Shown here piece by piece: positions 1 to 8,037 of a DNA stretch of 64,000 nucleotides; within the stretch, counting starts at the first letter, position 1, and every line of letters starts with the position of its first letter. The notes under the pieces are model-generated. The model had not been told where the DNA came from, ran no database searches, and saw only the letters and a list, made by a program, of their open reading frames with translations. The stretch is from Pseudomonas kairouanensis. GTDB lineage: Bacteria > Pseudomonadota > Gammaproteobacteria > Pseudomonadales > Pseudomonadaceae. Location of the stretch: positions 124,001 through 188,000 of the forward strand of contig NZ_QUZU01000007.1 of the NCBI RefSeq assembly GCF_004682055.1, given 5' to 3'. The translations under genes and the position numbers were made by a program.

Positions 1-165
1 AGCCACCACCGGCTTGCTACCCAGGGCCCCACATTGCGGTGACAGGCCCCACCCCAGTGCGCCACCAAGGCGTTACCCCGCACCGTTGCAGTGCGTGCAA
101 CCTATGGAAAATCCCTCCCACTGGACTAGCCTTGACGCAACCCTCTCGACAAGGATTGCCCCCCG
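1..165. other. Unassigned left edge
   Basis: No convincing gene, repeat or regulatory element seen. The stretch probably holds the promoter region of the small gene that starts at 166. Open frames here are short and have no recognisable composition. Confidence 0.4.
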
Positions 166-414
166 ATGAAGTGCCGTACCACCCTGGTTATGCTCTCCCT
201 TCTACTGGCCGCCAGCGCCAACGCCAGTAATGACCGCCGTGAGTGCAAGGAGCAATTGCGCAAGCTCAACGCCGCCTTGAGCACCAACTACACCAGCCAG
301 AACCACCACGGCTATCGCAAGGCCAAAGCCTCACGGGACAACGAGGAATACAAGAAATGCGCGAGCCAGGCGCGCAAGGAGCGGGAACGCCTGGAGCGCG
401 ACAGCAACCTGTGA
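166..414 (+). CDS. Small secreted hypothetical protein
   Basis: An 82-residue protein with an N-terminal signal peptide (hydrophobic stretch at residues 6-18, ending in an ASANA-S type cleavage site), so probably periplasmic. The mature part is about 60 residues, very charged (many Lys, Arg, Glu) with two Cys (in RRECKE and KKCASQ) that could form a disulfide. No family is recognised. It is co-directional with the thioredoxin-like gene 70 bp downstream. The signal peptide argues for a real gene; function unknown. Confidence 0.6.
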   Translation: MKCRTTLVMLSLLLAASANASNDRRECKEQLRKLNAALSTNYTSQNHHGYRKAKASRDNEEYKKCASQARKERERLERDSNL

Positions 415-487
415 AGGTTGACAGTAGACGGTTGTCACACCCCGGCTTAGCGTTGGCAGACCCCCTCACCACCAAAGGGAGATCGCC

Positions 488-859
488 ATGGGGATTGCTA
501 CCACCGTCATCGCCAATGCCGAGGATTTTCAGCGGGTACTGAAAACAACTCACCCAGTGTTCCTGCTGTTTGTTTCGCAGCATTGCCCCGCCTGTGCCGA
601 TGCCGGCCCCTTGTTCGAGCTGATCGCCAGCAAATATCCCCGGGTCGTGAGCCTGGTGCTCGATTGCGCTGAAACCCCCAGGCACCTCGAAGTGACCGGC
701 ACACCGACCCTGCTGATCTACCTGGACGGCGTGCTGATGGAGAAACTCAAGGGCTTCGGCCCGGAAGACGGCCAGGCCGAACGGGTGGAGAAAACGTTCA
801 AGCGCTACGCCAAGGCCGGTCGGCCGGTCAGGCGCGAGCGAAGGACGGAGAAACCCTGA
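488..859 (+). CDS. Thioredoxin-like protein
   Basis: A 123-residue cytoplasmic thioredoxin-fold protein. The redox motif is CPAC (about residues 36-39, in SQHCPACADA), followed by a cis-Pro loop in GTPTLLIY (about residue 74). The CPAC dithiol differs from the CGPC of classic thioredoxin, so substrate and redox potential may differ. The start is ATG 488 preceded by AGGGAGATCGCC, a good ribosome binding site. The last 12-15 residues are Arg-rich and unusual; this stretch overlaps a relic GGDEF coding frame (811-924), so the C-terminus may have been changed by a deletion junction. Confidence 0.75.
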   Translation: MGIATTVIANAEDFQRVLKTTHPVFLLFVSQHCPACADAGPLFELIASKYPRVVSLVLDCAETPRHLEVTGTPTLLIYLDGVLMEKLKGFGPEDGQAERVEKTFKRYAKAGRPVRRERRTEKP

Positions 860-924
860 ACCAGGCATTGATCAAGGCGGACCAGGCGCTGTATGTGTCA
901 AAGCACGGCAAAGGATCGCGCTGC
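811..924 (+). pseudogene. Relic C-terminus of a GGDEF (diguanylate cyclase) domain
   Basis: The frame with codons starting at 811 reads about 38 residues that match the end of GGDEF domains: a Gly-Glu-Thr-Leu turn, then [17 protein letters not shown], the usual AD.ALY.AK..GRNR signature. The rest of the cyclase (the GGDEF active site and upstream) is missing. The frame runs into the unrelated ORF 868-1236 and overlaps the end of the thioredoxin-like gene in another frame. Best read as what remains after deletion of a cyclase gene. What is seen is the signature; the deletion is inferred. Confidence 0.6.
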
Positions 925-1236
925 TTTTTACAACCCTGCCTAAGGCCGCTCACCCTCCATTCGCGCGCCAAACCCACCTTTGAATTTGCCCAATCGCAAA
1001 AGCTGATGATTGAAAATGACGGCGGCTCCCTGGATGCCGCGCAACTGCAGGTCGGCCAGTCGAAGTCTGGTCAGTGGAACGCCTGTGCGCTGGTACGCAA
1101 TGTACCGACCCGCGTGACCATGGTGTTCCAACCCGTGCGCGGGAAGCTGGAGAGCATCCCGGCACTCAAGATCAGGTTTCGCAGCCTCAAAGGTGAGGAC
1201 AATGTGGTGAAGTTCAGCGGTGTGGCGATTAACTGA
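868..1236 (+). CDS. Hypothetical protein, possibly chimeric with the GGDEF relic
   Basis: A 122-residue frame whose only N-terminal start is TTG 868. The first 19 residues are the GGDEF relic, so the natural gene may begin further in (for example ATG 1006) or may itself be a fragment. The C-terminal 75 residues (from LMIENDGG) are not recognised; they alternate hydrophobic and polar residues as in a beta-rich domain. The stop overlaps the convergent TerC gene by 8 bp. Whether it is translated is uncertain. Confidence 0.3.
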   Translation: MIKADQALYVSKHGKGSRCFLQPCLRPLTLHSRAKPTFEFAQSQKLMIENDGGSLDAAQLQVGQSKSGQWNACALVRNVPTRVTMVFQPVRGKLESIPALKIRFRSLKGEDNVVKFSGVAIN

Positions 1237-2791
1237 GGGGATCGCGCTGCAGGCTGACCTGCGTCACCCGCCGATCTTCCACCACCGCCACGCTCAAGCG
1301 CCAGCCCTCATGCACCAGGCTGTCACCCACCACCGGCAGGCGATCCAATAGGCTCATCACCAGGCCCGCCAGGGTCTGGTAGTCCTCGGTGGCCACAGCC
1401 TGGAAACCCGTGCGCTGGCGGACCTGGTTGAGGTTCAAGGCGCCATTGGCCAGAAAGCCTTCGCCCTCCTCGACAATGTCCGGCCCCTCGATTTCGCTGG
1501 CATCGGGTAGCTCACCGGCAATGGACTCGAGAATGTCGGTCATGCTCAACACCCCCATGAAGTCGCCGAATTCGTTGATCACAAAGGCGATGTGGGTCGA
1601 TTCCTGGCGCATCTGCTCCAAGGCGTTGAGCACCGAGAAACTGTCCAGCAGGTTGATGGCCCGGCGCGCCAGGTGCTCCAGGTTTGGCTCGTTGCCGGCC
1701 AGGTACTCCTTGAGCAACTCCTTCTTGTGCACAAAACCCAGGGGCTCATCCACCGCGCCGTTACGAATCAACGGCAGGCGTGAGTAGGAGGAGTGCATCA
1801 GCTTCAGGCGGATGCTCTCGGGGTCGTCGGCCAGGTCGATGTAGTCAACCTTGGCTCGTGGCGTCATCAGGCTGCGGATCGGCCGCTCGGCCAATTGCAG
1901 CACGCCGCTGATCATCACCCGCTCGCGGCGGTCAAACAGCGGGCCTTGCATCGCATCCGGCTCGCCCAGCAGGTCGGCAACGTCTTCACCCACCTCTTCC
2001 ACCGCCAGGCTGCGGCCACCCAGCAAGCGCATTACCGCATGGGCAGTCCGCTCACGGATCGGCAATGCACCCTGCGCCGACTTCTTGCGACGGGCGCGGG
2101 CAATCTGGTTGAACACCTCGATCAGGATCGAGAAGCCAATGGCCGCGTACAGGTAGCCCTTGGGAATATGGAAGCCCAAGCCTTCGGCGGTCAGGGCAAA
2201 ACCGATCATCATCAAGAAGCCCAGGCACAGCATGATTACCGTTGGGTGCGCGTTGACGAAGCGGGTCAGCGGCTTGCTCGCGATAATCATCAGGCCGATG
2301 GAAATGATCACGGCGATCATCATCACCGCCAGCTCGTCCACCATGCCCACGGCGGTAATCACCGCGTCCAGGGAGAACACCGCGTCGAGCACCACGATCT
2401 GCGCCACGATGGGCCAGAACATCGCGTAGGCCACGTTGCCGGTGCGTTGAGCCACATGCCCCTCAAGGCGCTCGTGCAATTCCATGGTGGCCTTGAACAA
2501 CAGGAACACACCGCCAAACAGCATGATCAGGTCACGCCCGGAGAAGCTCTTGTCGAACACTTCGAACAGCGGCTGGGTGAGGGTCACCAACCAGGAAATA
2601 CTCGCCAGCAGGCCAAGGCGCATCAGCAACGCCAGGGACAAACCGATCAACCGCGCGCGGTCGCGCTGCTCCGGCGGCAGTTTGTCCGCCAGGATCGCAA
2701 TAAACACCAGGTTGTCGATGCCCAGTACCAGTTCCAGCACAATCAAGGTCAACAGGCCGAGCCAGGCCGTTGGATCCGCTAACCATTCCAT
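1229..2791 (-). CDS. TerC family membrane protein with CBS and CorC/HlyC domains
   Basis: A 520-residue inner membrane protein of the YoaE/YegH type. Residues 1-230 form the TerC domain, with seven or so hydrophobic helices and the intramembrane acidic motifs LGIDNLVF and SLDAVITAV thought to contact metal ions. A tandem CBS pair (about 290-415, including [11 protein letters not shown]) and a CorC_HlyC domain (about 430-515) follow in the cytoplasm. The family is linked to metal ion export or homeostasis and envelope stress; the ion here cannot be told from sequence. Monocistronic. Length is normal for the family. Start ATG 2791. Confidence 0.88.
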   Translation of the reverse strand: MEWLADPTAWLGLLTLIVLELVLGIDNLVFIAILADKLPPEQRDRARLIGLSLALLMRLGLLASISWLVTLTQPLFEVFDKSFSGRDLIMLFGGVFLLFKATMELHERLEGHVAQRTGNVAYAMFWPIVAQIVVLDAVFSLDAVITAVGMVDELAVMMIAVIISIGLMIIASKPLTRFVNAHPTVIMLCLGFLMMIGFALTAEGLGFHIPKGYLYAAIGFSILIEVFNQIARARRKKSAQGALPIRERTAHAVMRLLGGRSLAVEEVGEDVADLLGEPDAMQGPLFDRRERVMISGVLQLAERPIRSLMTPRAKVDYIDLADDPESIRLKLMHSSYSRLPLIRNGAVDEPLGFVHKKELLKEYLAGNEPNLEHLARRAINLLDSFSVLNALEQMRQESTHIAFVINEFGDFMGVLSMTDILESIAGELPDASEIEGPDIVEEGEGFLANGALNLNQVRQRTGFQAVATEDYQTLAGLVMSLLDRLPVVGDSLVHEGWRLSVAVVEDRRVTQVSLQRDPLS

Positions 2792-3058
2792 TTATTTCAG
2801 TCTCTTCAGTCAGTGTTCAGAATGCCGGGCACGGCAAGGCGCGGTCAGTGGACCGGTACAAGGCTAGCAGTCGGAATACGGGGTGCTTGAGCGGGAACGG
2901 CGGCAGCGGGTGTCTTGGGGAAAGACGACTGGGGGGCTCCGAGAGGGTGTTCATGCAAATCCTGCAACAAGAAAAGGACTTGAATCGTACAGTTGAAACG
3001 GAAAATTCCCACAGAGCAAAACTATTACAAGATCTGTAAGCTGCAAACCGCCAACCTG

Positions 3059-3076
3059 ATCAAATGATCATTTGAT
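3059..3076. promoter_or_regulatory. Perfect 18-bp palindromic operator, distal copy
   Basis: ATCAAATGATCATTTGAT is its own reverse complement. A near copy lies 128 bp closer to the gene at 3187. A duplicated symmetrical site upstream of a sugar-binding protein suggests looping or cooperative control by a dimeric sugar-responsive regulator (LacI, DeoR or similar), whose gene is not in this position. Confidence 0.6.
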
Positions 3077-3186
3077 GAAATTAATATCAGCAAGCACACA
3101 ACAAATATCATGCCAATTATTTAGAAAATCCCGACAAAAGCTCGGAAAACGTCTTTTTTTGGGTTTAAGGCAAAAGAATTTGACTG

Positions 3187-3204
3187 ATCAGATTTTCATT
3201 TGAT
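3187..3204. promoter_or_regulatory. Palindromic operator, proximal copy
   Basis: ATCAGATTTTCATTTGAT keeps the outer and right-hand bases of the distal operator (15 of 18 positions identical). It lies 65 bp before the start of the binding-protein gene, where a repressor would cover the promoter. Confidence 0.5.
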
Positions 3205-3269
3205 AAACATGTGTGCACAACAAGGCAATGAATGAACGACTGACTACAACAATAAATGGGGTGCTCATC

Positions 3270-4277
3270 ATGAAACTTGGTATGACCTTCGCCGCCGCTG
3301 CGGCCCTTTCTCTCCTCTCCACCAGCATCGCCCTGGCTGCCGACGGCAAGACCTACAAGGTCGGCGCTGCGGTCTACGGCCTCAAGGGCCAGTTCATGCA
3401 GAACTGGGTGCGCGAGCTCAAGGAGCACCCCGCCGTCAAAGACGGCACCGTGCAGCTAACGGTGTTTGACGGCAACTACGATGCGCTGACCCAGAACAAC
3501 CAGATCGAAAACATGGTGACCCAGCACTACGACGCCATCCTGTTCGTACCCATCGATACCAAAGCCGGCGTCGGCACGGTGAAGCAGGCCATGAGCAACG
3601 ATGTGGTGGTGATCGCCTCGAACACCAAGGTTGCCGACCCGTCCGTGCCGTATGTCGGCAATGACGATGTGGAAGGTGGCCGCCTGCAGGCACAGGCCAT
3701 GGTGGACAAGCTCAACGGCAAGGGCAACGTGGTGATCATCCAGGGCCCGATTGGCCAGTCGGCGCAGATCGACCGGGAAAAAGGCGAGCTGGAAGTATTG
3801 GGCAAACACCCCGATATCAAGATCATCGAGAAAAAGACCGCCAACTGGGACCGCGCCCAGGCCATGACCCTGACCGAAGACTGGTTGAACGCCCACCCCA
3901 AGGGCATCAACGGCGTAATCGCGCAGAATGACGACATGGCCCTCGGCGCCGTGCAGGCCCTGAAATCCCATGGCCTGACCTCCAAGGATGTGCCCGTCAC
4001 CTCCATCGACGGCATGCCGGACGCCATTCAGGCCGCCAAGAAAGACGAAGTCACCACCTTCCTGCAGGACGCCCAGGCCCAGTCCCAGGGCGCACTGGAC
4101 GTGGCCTTGCGCGCCTTGACCGGTGACGACTACAAACCCAAGTCAGTGATCTGGGAACGCTACGCCAAGGACGTCAAATGGGGCGATGGCACCGCGAAGA
4201 ACTACATCCTGCCCTGGGTGCCGGTGACCAATGCCAATGCCGACGCGCTGTACAAGCAAGTCAGCGGCGCCAAATAA
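3270..4277 (+). CDS. Sugar/polyol ABC transporter periplasmic binding protein
   Basis: A 335-residue RbsB-type (periplasmic binding protein-like I, Peripla_BP_4) protein. The signal peptide is residues 1-23, ending SIALA before ADGKTYKVG. The fold signature VYGLKGQFMQNW at the ligand pocket and IAQNDDMALGAVQAL near the hinge are clear. Start chosen at ATG 3270 because it gives a clean signal peptide and has GGGGTG upstream; an earlier in-frame ATG would add 19 residues ahead of it. The next gene is an erythritol/threitol-type dehydrogenase, suggesting a polyol ligand. No ATPase or permease gene is next to it, so the transporter is incomplete here. Confidence 0.85.
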   Translation: MKLGMTFAAAAALSLLSTSIALAADGKTYKVGAAVYGLKGQFMQNWVRELKEHPAVKDGTVQLTVFDGNYDALTQNNQIENMVTQHYDAILFVPIDTKAGVGTVKQAMSNDVVVIASNTKVADPSVPYVGNDDVEGGRLQAQAMVDKLNGKGNVVIIQGPIGQSAQIDREKGELEVLGKHPDIKIIEKKTANWDRAQAMTLTEDWLNAHPKGINGVIAQNDDMALGAVQALKSHGLTSKDVPVTSIDGMPDAIQAAKKDEVTTFLQDAQAQSQGALDVALRALTGDDYKPKSVIWERYAKDVKWGDGTAKNYILPWVPVTNANADALYKQVSGAK

Positions 4278-4292
4278 CCCGTTGCCGGTTGA

Positions 4293-4313
4293 CCGCTCCC
4301 GCAGCGGGAGCGG
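4293..4313 (+). terminator. Intercistronic stem-loop after the binding-protein gene
   Basis: Perfect 10-bp inverted repeat CCGCTCCCGC-A-GCGGGAGCGG, 16 nt after the stop codon and 29 nt before the next start. There is no T-run, so it is more likely an mRNA-stabilising or partially attenuating hairpin that raises binding protein over dehydrogenase, a common arrangement in binding-protein operons. Confidence 0.6.
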
Positions 4314-4341
4314 CTCGCTCATCTTTGCCGTGAGGTCTACC

Positions 4342-5457
4342 ATGTCCACCGTCACCGAACGCCCGCAGGAACAGCTGTCCCCGACCATCCCGAAAACCAT
4401 GCAGGCGGTGGTCTGCCATGGCCCGGAAGACTACCGGCTGGAAACCGTCGACGTGCCCATCCCCGGCCCTGAAGAGATCCTGACCAAGGTCGAGCTGTGT
4501 GGCATCTGCATGGGCGACATCAAGACCTACCGGGGTGCTCCCTCGTTCTGGGGCGATGCCGAGCAACCCCGCTATGTAAAACCACCGATGATCCCTGGCC
4601 ATGAGTTCGTGTGCCGCGTGGTCGCCCTGGGCCCCGGCGCAGAAAAGCGCGGCGTGAAGGTCGGTGATCGGGTCATCTCCGAACAGATCGTGCCCTGCTG
4701 GGGTTGCCGCTTCTGCAACCACGGCCAGTACTGGATGTGCCAGAAGCACGACCTCTATGGCTTCCAGAACAATGTGCAGGGCGCCATGGCCCAATACATG
4801 ATCTTCACCAAGGAAGGCATCATCCACAAAGTGCCGGACTCCATTGCGCCGGACGAAGCGATATTGATCGAACCCCTCGCCTGTTCCCTGCATGCGGCTG
4901 AACGCGCCAATGTGGACTTTGACGATGTGGTGGTGGTCGCCGGTGCCGGCACACTGGGCCTTGGGATCATCGGCGCGGTGCGCATGCGCAACCCCAAGAA
5001 ACTCATCGTGCTGGACATGAAACCCGAACGCACCGCCCTCGCCCTGCGCATGGGCGCCGACGAAGTGTGGAACCCGGCGCAAGTGGACGTTTTGGCGAAG
5101 ATTCGCGAGATCACCGAGGGTTATGGATGCGACATCTACATCGAAGCCACCGGTCATCACAAAGCGGTGAACCAGGGCCTGGCGATGCTGCGCAAGCTGG
5201 GACGCTTTGTGGAATTCAGCGTGTTCAATGACGAGGCCACGGTGGACTGGTCGATCATCGGCGACCGCAAGGAACTGGATGTACTTGGCTCGCACCTGGG
5301 GCCGTACATGTACCCGCGCGCCATCGACTTTATCGGCAACCGCAAGATCGATATGCGCGACGTGGTCACCCACAAATTTGCCCTGGCGGACTTCAAGGAA
5401 GCGTTTGCGGTGATGGAGCGTGGCGACAAGTCGCTGAAGGTTGTGCTGGAGCCCTAA
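4342..5457 (+). CDS. Zinc-dependent alcohol/polyol dehydrogenase (erythritol/L-threitol dehydrogenase-like)
   Basis: A 371-residue medium-chain dehydrogenase. Catalytic zinc ligands are visible: Cys in VELCGICMGD, the GHE of IPGHEFV, and Glu in LIEPLACSLHA. A structural-zinc Cys cluster is seen in VPCWGCRFCNHGQYWMCQ. The NAD-binding Rossmann motif is GAGTLGLG. The unusual loop after GDIKTYRGAP resembles proteins annotated as erythritol/L-threitol dehydrogenase; the substrate is inferred. Start at ATG 4342 after TGAGGTCTACC. Probably co-transcribed with the upstream binding protein. Confidence 0.8.
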   Translation: MSTVTERPQEQLSPTIPKTMQAVVCHGPEDYRLETVDVPIPGPEEILTKVELCGICMGDIKTYRGAPSFWGDAEQPRYVKPPMIPGHEFVCRVVALGPGAEKRGVKVGDRVISEQIVPCWGCRFCNHGQYWMCQKHDLYGFQNNVQGAMAQYMIFTKEGIIHKVPDSIAPDEAILIEPLACSLHAAERANVDFDDVVVVAGAGTLGLGIIGAVRMRNPKKLIVLDMKPERTALALRMGADEVWNPAQVDVLAKIREITEGYGCDIYIEATGHHKAVNQGLAMLRKLGRFVEFSVFNDEATVDWSIIGDRKELDVLGSHLGPYMYPRAIDFIGNRKIDMRDVVTHKFALADFKEAFAVMERGDKSLKVVLEP

Positions 5458-5474
5458 ACATCACATGAAAACAA

Positions 5475-5563
5475 TGTGGGAGGGGGCTTGCCCCCGATGA
5501 GGGAGTGTCAGTTGATACATTCATCACTGACCCACCGCCATCGGGAGCAAGCCCCCTTCCACA
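5475..5563. repeat. REPIN (paired REP palindromes)
   Basis: Left arm TGTGGGAGGGGGCTTGCCCC (from 5475) and its inverted right arm ending at 5563 (GGGAGCAAGCCCCCTTCCACA without its first base) enclose a variable centre. Lies between the convergent dehydrogenase and sohB genes, a usual REPIN site. Confidence 0.85.
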
Positions 5564-5590
5564 AGGATCACCTACATTTGCTGGATTGGG

Positions 5591-6616
5591 TTACCAAAAC
5601 CGCTGCTGGGTCAGACGGCTCCACCAGGTCAACAGCACCCGATCCACCGACCCACTGGCCGCCAAGCCCACGCGCTCCTGCAAGCTCTTGCGCTCGGCAT
5701 AGTGCAGGTGGAACACCTCGGCCGTCTTGGCCTTGGTGGCCAGGTATTCGTCACTGGTCTGCAGTTCGTCCACCAGTTGTTTGTCCAAGGCAGCAACACC
5801 CAACCACACCTCACCGGTCGCCACGTCATCAATCGCCAATTGCGGGCGATAGCGCGACACGAAGTTCTTGAACAGTTGATGGGTAATGTCCAGGTCTTCC
5901 TGGAACTTCTCACGGCCCTTCTCGGTGTTTTCGCCAAACACGGTGAGGGTGCGCTTGTATTCACCGGCAGTGAGCACTTCAAAGTCGATGTCATGCTTTT
6001 TGAGCAGGCGGTTGACGTTGGGCAACTGCGCCACCACGCCGATGGAGCCGAGGATGGCAAACGGTGCGCTGATGATCTTCTCGCCGATGCACGCCATCAT
6101 GTAGCCGCCGCTGGCTGCGACCTTGTCGATGCACACCGTCAGGGGCACGCCCGCCTGGCGGATTCGCGCCAGTTGCGAAGAAGCCAGGCCGTAGCTGTGA
6201 ACCATGCCGCCGCCGCTTTCCAGACGCAGCACCACCTCGTCCTTGGGTGTCGCCAGGCTCAGCAGCGCAGTGATTTCGTGGCGCAGGCTCTCGGTGGCCG
6301 AGGCCTTGATATCGCCGTCAAAATCCAGCACGAACACCCGTGGCTTGGCCTCGGGCTTGTGCTTGCCCTTCTTCTTTTCTGCCTTGGCTTCGGATTTGCG
6401 CAAAGCCTTGAGCTGGTCCTTGTCGAGCAGGGTCGACTCCAGGCGCTCACGCAGGCCCTTGTAGAAATCATTGAGTTTGCTGACCTGCAATTGGCCGGCG
6501 GATTTGCGGCGACCTTTGCTGCGCAGGGCTGCGAAGCTGATCAATACCACCAGAATAGCGACCACCAGTGTGACGGTCTTCGCCAGAAAGCTCGCGTATT
6601 CGGCCAGAAAATCCAT
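5591..6616 (-). CDS. sohB: SohB-type S49 family protease
   Basis: A 341-residue inner membrane serine protease of the S49 (signal peptide peptidase A-like) family. One or two N-terminal hydrophobic segments (about residues 7-32) anchor it; a Lys-rich, low-complexity linker (KAEKKKGKHK) follows, then the protease domain. The nucleophile Ser lies in KVAASGGYMMAC and the likely general base Lys in a following helix (EYKRTLTVFG). Start at ATG 6616, at the natural N-terminus MDFLAEYA; a longer frame upstream has no family support. Divergent from the phosphatase gene. Confidence 0.88.
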   Translation of the reverse strand: MDFLAEYASFLAKTVTLVVAILVVLISFAALRSKGRRKSAGQLQVSKLNDFYKGLRERLESTLLDKDQLKALRKSEAKAEKKKGKHKPEAKPRVFVLDFDGDIKASATESLRHEITALLSLATPKDEVVLRLESGGGMVHSYGLASSQLARIRQAGVPLTVCIDKVAASGGYMMACIGEKIISAPFAILGSIGVVAQLPNVNRLLKKHDIDFEVLTAGEYKRTLTVFGENTEKGREKFQEDLDITHQLFKNFVSRYRPQLAIDDVATGEVWLGVAALDKQLVDELQTSDEYLATKAKTAEVFHLHYAERKSLQERVGLAASGSVDRVLLTWWSRLTQQRFW

Positions 6617-6812
6617 GTTGCTCCTTACAGTTGCAGTGCGCCACGCGCGGAATGGCCCAAGCATACCGGCGGCACCGCGTTCGAGCCAGTGATCAAACCG
6701 CCAGCAATGCAGGGCTCCAACGAGCTTTTAAAACAAGCGTATGTTTTTTCATTGACAGGCCGCAGGCATCCTCATAACCTCGCCAGACTTTCAACGTACC
6801 GGGAAAACGGAC

Positions 6813-7523
6813 GTGGGCAGCATCTATCTGATTCGACATGGCCAAGCCTCCTTCGGTGCAGACGACTACGACGTACTGTCCCCCGTTGGCGTGGAGCAAG
6901 CCCAAGTGCTCGGCCGCCACCTGGCGGACATGGGCCTGGTGTTCGACCGTTGCGTGGCCGGCGACCTGCGCCGCCAGCAACACACCGCCACCGCCGCTTT
7001 CGATCAATACCGTACGCTTGGCCTGCCGGTGCCGGCGCTGGAAGTCGACAGCGCCTTCAACGAATTCGATGCCGACGCTATCATCCGCGCCCTGCTCCCC
7101 GACCTGCTCGACAGCGAACCCGACGCCCTGGAGATCCTGCGCAATGCCGCGCACAACCGCAGCGAATTCCAGCGCATCTTCGCCCTGATCATCGAGCGCT
7201 GGCTGGCGGGCACCTACGACCCGCCAGGCCTGGAAAGCTGGCTGGGGTTTGTCGAGCGCGTCCAGGGTGGCCTGCAACGCTTGCTTGAAGCGGCCGACAA
7301 CTCGCAGAAGATCGCAGTATTTACCTCCGGCGGCACCATCACCGCCCTGCTCCACCTGATTACCCGAATGCCTGCCGCCCAGGCCTTCGAGCTGAATTGG
7401 CAAATTGTTAACACCTCGCTCAACCAGCTGAAATTCCGTGGTCGCGAGGTGGCACTGGCTTCCTTCAACAGTCATGCACACCTGCAACTGTTGAAGGCGC
7501 CGCAGCTCATCACGTTCCGATAA
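6813..7523 (+). CDS. Histidine phosphatase family protein
   Basis: A 236-residue cytoplasmic protein of the phosphoglycerate mutase-like superfamily. The catalytic RHG motif is in YLIRHGQASFG at the N-terminus, and the second active-site region with Ser/Gly is VFTSGGTITALL; the usual second His is not obvious there (GG instead of GH), so activity may differ. Start is GTG 6813, which places the RHG at the usual position. Followed 56 bp later by the SCP2 gene, likely the same operon. In Pseudomonas such pairs occur near lipid metabolism genes; the substrate is unknown. Confidence 0.78.
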   Translation: MGSIYLIRHGQASFGADDYDVLSPVGVEQAQVLGRHLADMGLVFDRCVAGDLRRQQHTATAAFDQYRTLGLPVPALEVDSAFNEFDADAIIRALLPDLLDSEPDALEILRNAAHNRSEFQRIFALIIERWLAGTYDPPGLESWLGFVERVQGGLQRLLEAADNSQKIAVFTSGGTITALLHLITRMPAAQAFELNWQIVNTSLNQLKFRGREVALASFNSHAHLQLLKAPQLITFR

Positions 7524-7579
7524 GCTGCGGCCAACCGTGACCCCAAGGTCACTGGACTCTACCCTAAAGGATCGAAACC

Positions 7580-7894
7580 ATGACTGACGTAGCCAACGCT
7601 GTAGAAGCAATGAAAGCCAAATTTGACCCAAGCGCCGCTGCCGGCCTGGATCTGGTTTTTGGCTTCCGTATCGATGAATCTCAGCACTTCTCGCTGGTGG
7701 TCAAGGATAAAACCTGCGAACTGCTGGAAGGTGAAAACCCAGACGCCCAAGTGACCCTGGTCATGGACGGCGACACCATGAAAGGCCTCGTCAGCGGCGA
7801 AACCGACGGTATGCAGGCCTTCATGGCTGGCAAGCTGCGCGCCGAAGGCGACATGATGCTGGCCATGAAGCTGAGCGAACTGTTCCCATCCTGA
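7580..7894 (+). CDS. SCP2 sterol-binding domain protein
   Basis: A 104-residue stand-alone SCP2-like domain: an alternating beta/helix protein with a hydrophobic pocket for lipids or acyl-CoA. The typical LVVKDKTCEL strand, VTLVMDGDTMKGLVSGE and GKLRAEGDMMLAMKL helix are visible. Start ATG 7580 after AAAGGATCG. No transmembrane segment; cytoplasmic. Downstream of the histidine phosphatase. Role probably lipid carrier or storage; not demonstrated. Confidence 0.85.
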   Translation: MTDVANAVEAMKAKFDPSAAAGLDLVFGFRIDESQHFSLVVKDKTCELLEGENPDAQVTLVMDGDTMKGLVSGETDGMQAFMAGKLRAEGDMMLAMKLSELFPS

Positions 7895-7931
7895 TTCACG
7901 GGTAACCCTGAATCCCTGCGGAGCGGGCTCG

Positions 7932-8020
7932 TGTGGGAGCGGGCTTGCTCGCGAATGCGGTGTATCAGTTGACCAATCCATGACTGACACGCCGCATTCG
8001 CGAGCAAGCCCGCCCCCACA
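7932..8020. repeat. REPIN
   Basis: Left arm from 7932 (TGTGGGAGCGGGCTTGCTCG) and right arm ending at 8020 (CGAGCAAGCCCGCCCCCACA) are near-perfect inverted repeats around a 31-nt centre. Between the convergent SCP2 and glycoside hydrolase genes. Confidence 0.9.
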
Positions 8021-8037
8021 TTTGGTTCATCCACACC

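Larger units (their letters stand above)
2792..3269. promoter_or_regulatory. Intergenic control region between TerC and the sugar-binding protein
   Basis: A 478-bp divergent intergenic region without a credible gene. The right 250 bp are AT-rich and carry two palindromic operators (listed separately) upstream of the binding-protein gene. The left part next to TerC is GC-rich and shows no clear motif. Confidence 0.6.

Noticed and set aside
1793..2782. Long open frame opposite the TerC gene
   Set aside because: Composition is that of an antisense shadow (His/Gln-rich), and the TerC frame on the other strand has full domain support.
3001..3269. Cyclic-AMP/CRP site or riboswitch in the sugar operon leader
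   Set aside because: Only the two 18-bp palindromes were convincing; no TGTGA-N6-TCACA match and no stable leader fold.
4261..5373. 370-codon frame opposite the dehydrogenase
   Set aside because: Antisense shadow; the plus-strand frame has all zinc and NAD motifs.
5702..7288. 528-codon frame across sohB and the phosphatase
   Set aside because: It crosses two supported genes in the wrong frame or strand, and has no domain.
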